NCBI RefSeq assembly: GCF_933775445.1
Contig: NC_065875.1
Location: 21,513,555 to 21,577,554, forward strand
Length of the DNA: 64,000 nucleotides
Source of the DNA: Argentina anserina
Taxonomy: Eukaryota; Streptophyta; Magnoliopsida; Rosales; Rosaceae
Direction: 5' to 3'
Below, one piece after another: positions 62,729 to 64,000 of this stretch. The notes below the pieces were generated by a model, which saw only the letters and a list, made by a program, of their open reading frames with translations, was not told the origin of the DNA and ran no database searches. Numbering within the stretch: position 1 is the first letter of the stretch; each line of letters starts with the position of its first letter. The position numbers were made by a program, and so were the translations under genes.

Positions 62729-64000
62729 GTAAGTAGTCTCCAAGTAAAATTGACCTCCCTGCATTTCCATTTTATTAATTAGTTCGATAAGGATGTCTCT
62801 CGATCATACTGATCGATCATTAATTAGTTTCATACTTCATCGTTCATACTAATATTATTACCCAGAACCTCTACATGTGACTAGTTTGATTAATGTTTTA
62901 CATATCGAGGGGATGTGCGCAATTTAAGATCAGCTATGGTACAATTTCTGATCGAGAGATATCTATTTTTTATTATGTATTCGTTACCTGTCATTGTCAT
63001 GCACTCATGTGGATATTTAATTAATTATATTACGTCATGATATAATTAATAAATATAAAAGAATTAATCAAAAACAATTATAATAAAAAATAAATTAATA
63101 ACATTAAAAAAAATACACTACATAAAATATAGAGTGATTATATATAATAATTTATGCGTTTGTTAGAAATCAGGGCAGCTGGGCCTCCTGATTACAACCT
63201 TAGCATATGTTCCTGTAAGTGCACAACCAACGGTCAAAGCTAGCATATATATATATATATGGCCTTGTGCTCAGTTGTGCAGAGACGTATGCTTAGAAAG
63301 ATATGAGACGTATGCTTAGAAAGATATGCCTTCTGAAAAGTTGCATGTAGATCATTTCTCTGTTTTGGACCTTCCATATGGGTCCATCAGTTCTGGCAAT
63401 TGTCAGTTTTCTTATTTAATATTCCAGGCACTCTGTAGCTTCTTTTTCTTTGAGGACTTTTGCTACCTAATGAATGAATATTTTTATCAAGAAGGAACTA
63501 TAAATCCTTTACTAATTTCTTTGTAGATACTAATTAAAAACTGTACGAATCAGCAATGAATAAGAATTAAGTGCCATGATATGGCTAACTAGACAGACTA
63601 ATTCTTATATGCAGGTATATGCAGCTACAAAATACAATCTTAATTAGTTATTTATATGTTTTACTCATGTTGCATCTTTATTAAAATTATTACTTTAACC
63701 ATTCATATTGAGTCGTGTATTTACACGCCGCACATTGATAATTTGCTAAAACTATGAAATAAATAGAAAATGATATATGTATGTGTGTAAGACAAAATCA
63801 ACTAACATATCGACACATGTATGTACGTATGTGTATGTAGTTTCCTTCATGTAGACCAATTTGGTATGGAATGAATATAAAATTGTCATTTTCATCCTAA
63901 ATCCGGCATGCATCCAGGACAAGAAAAAAATTACTTATATGGCAAAGTGACAAATTGCAAACAAAGCCCTAGCTTGAATTTTCGTTTCTCAATTCTTGTG
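62729..64000 (+). other. long AT-rich intron of the MATE gene (partial)
   Basis: No later MATE exon is recognisable here. It holds a (TA)n run near 63245 and a 22-bp tandem duplication at 63283-63328 (unit containing GAGACGTATGCTTAGAAAG). An isolated gene end or insertion within the intron cannot be excluded. Confidence 0.5.
63283..63328. repeat. 22-bp tandem duplication in MATE intron
   Basis: Two consecutive copies of a 22-bp unit including GAGACGTATGCTTAGAAAG, identical over their shared length. Confidence 0.85.

Overview
This is a plant nuclear window. The genes are multi-exon with GT-AG introns, and they encode plant-specific proteins (a SIAMESE-related CDK inhibitor, an ARMADILLO REPEAT ONLY protein, photorespiratory GGAT, a DETOXIFICATION/MATE carrier). 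The gene set and exon structures fit a eudicot. I suspect Rosaceae from the general look of genes and repeats, but nothing here proves the family.

The left two thirds is a gene-rich chromosome arm. From left to right it holds MKP1 (+, 2629-5871), COILIN (-, 7417-12182, 13 exons), GGAT1 (+, 14226-18182, 13 exons), a single-exon SMR6-like gene (+, 21356-21691), a 5 kb Mutator-like element with long terminal inverted repeats and a decayed transposase (25199-30275), an F-box/Sel1-repeat gene (+, 30926-33219), a single-exon ARO-type armadillo gene (-, 34488-36359) and a peroxisomal copper amine oxidase (-, 37538-42092, 12 exons). I joined the exons from splice sites and frame, and every multi-exon model closes without an internal stop.

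The right third (43-61 kb) is mostly transposable elements, several nested. There is a cluster of long-TIR foldback elements in (TA)n tracts. Next is an ORF1-only LINE copy with a 22-bp target duplication that itself carries a 292-bp hAT-type element with a perfect 8-bp target duplication. Then comes a 2459-bp solo LTR with a perfect 5-bp target duplication. Last is a frameshifted minus-strand Ty1/copia element whose RNase H region was split by a 552-bp GC-rich hAT-type element with a perfect 8-bp target duplication. The first two exons of a MATE transporter (+, 61709-62728) begin the next gene, which runs past the window.

The cellular genes do not form one pathway. GGAT1 (C-terminal SRM) and the amine oxidase (C-terminal AKL) are both peroxisomal by tripeptide. 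MKP1, SMR6 and ARO act in MAPK signalling, cell-cycle arrest and polar growth. I see no undescribed biosynthetic or defence system. The most interesting material is structural: nested insertions dated by target duplications, a foldback family with shared ends but unrelated cores, a 205-bp tandem duplication that copies the end of MKP1, and an in-frame tandem repeat in the coilin C-terminus.
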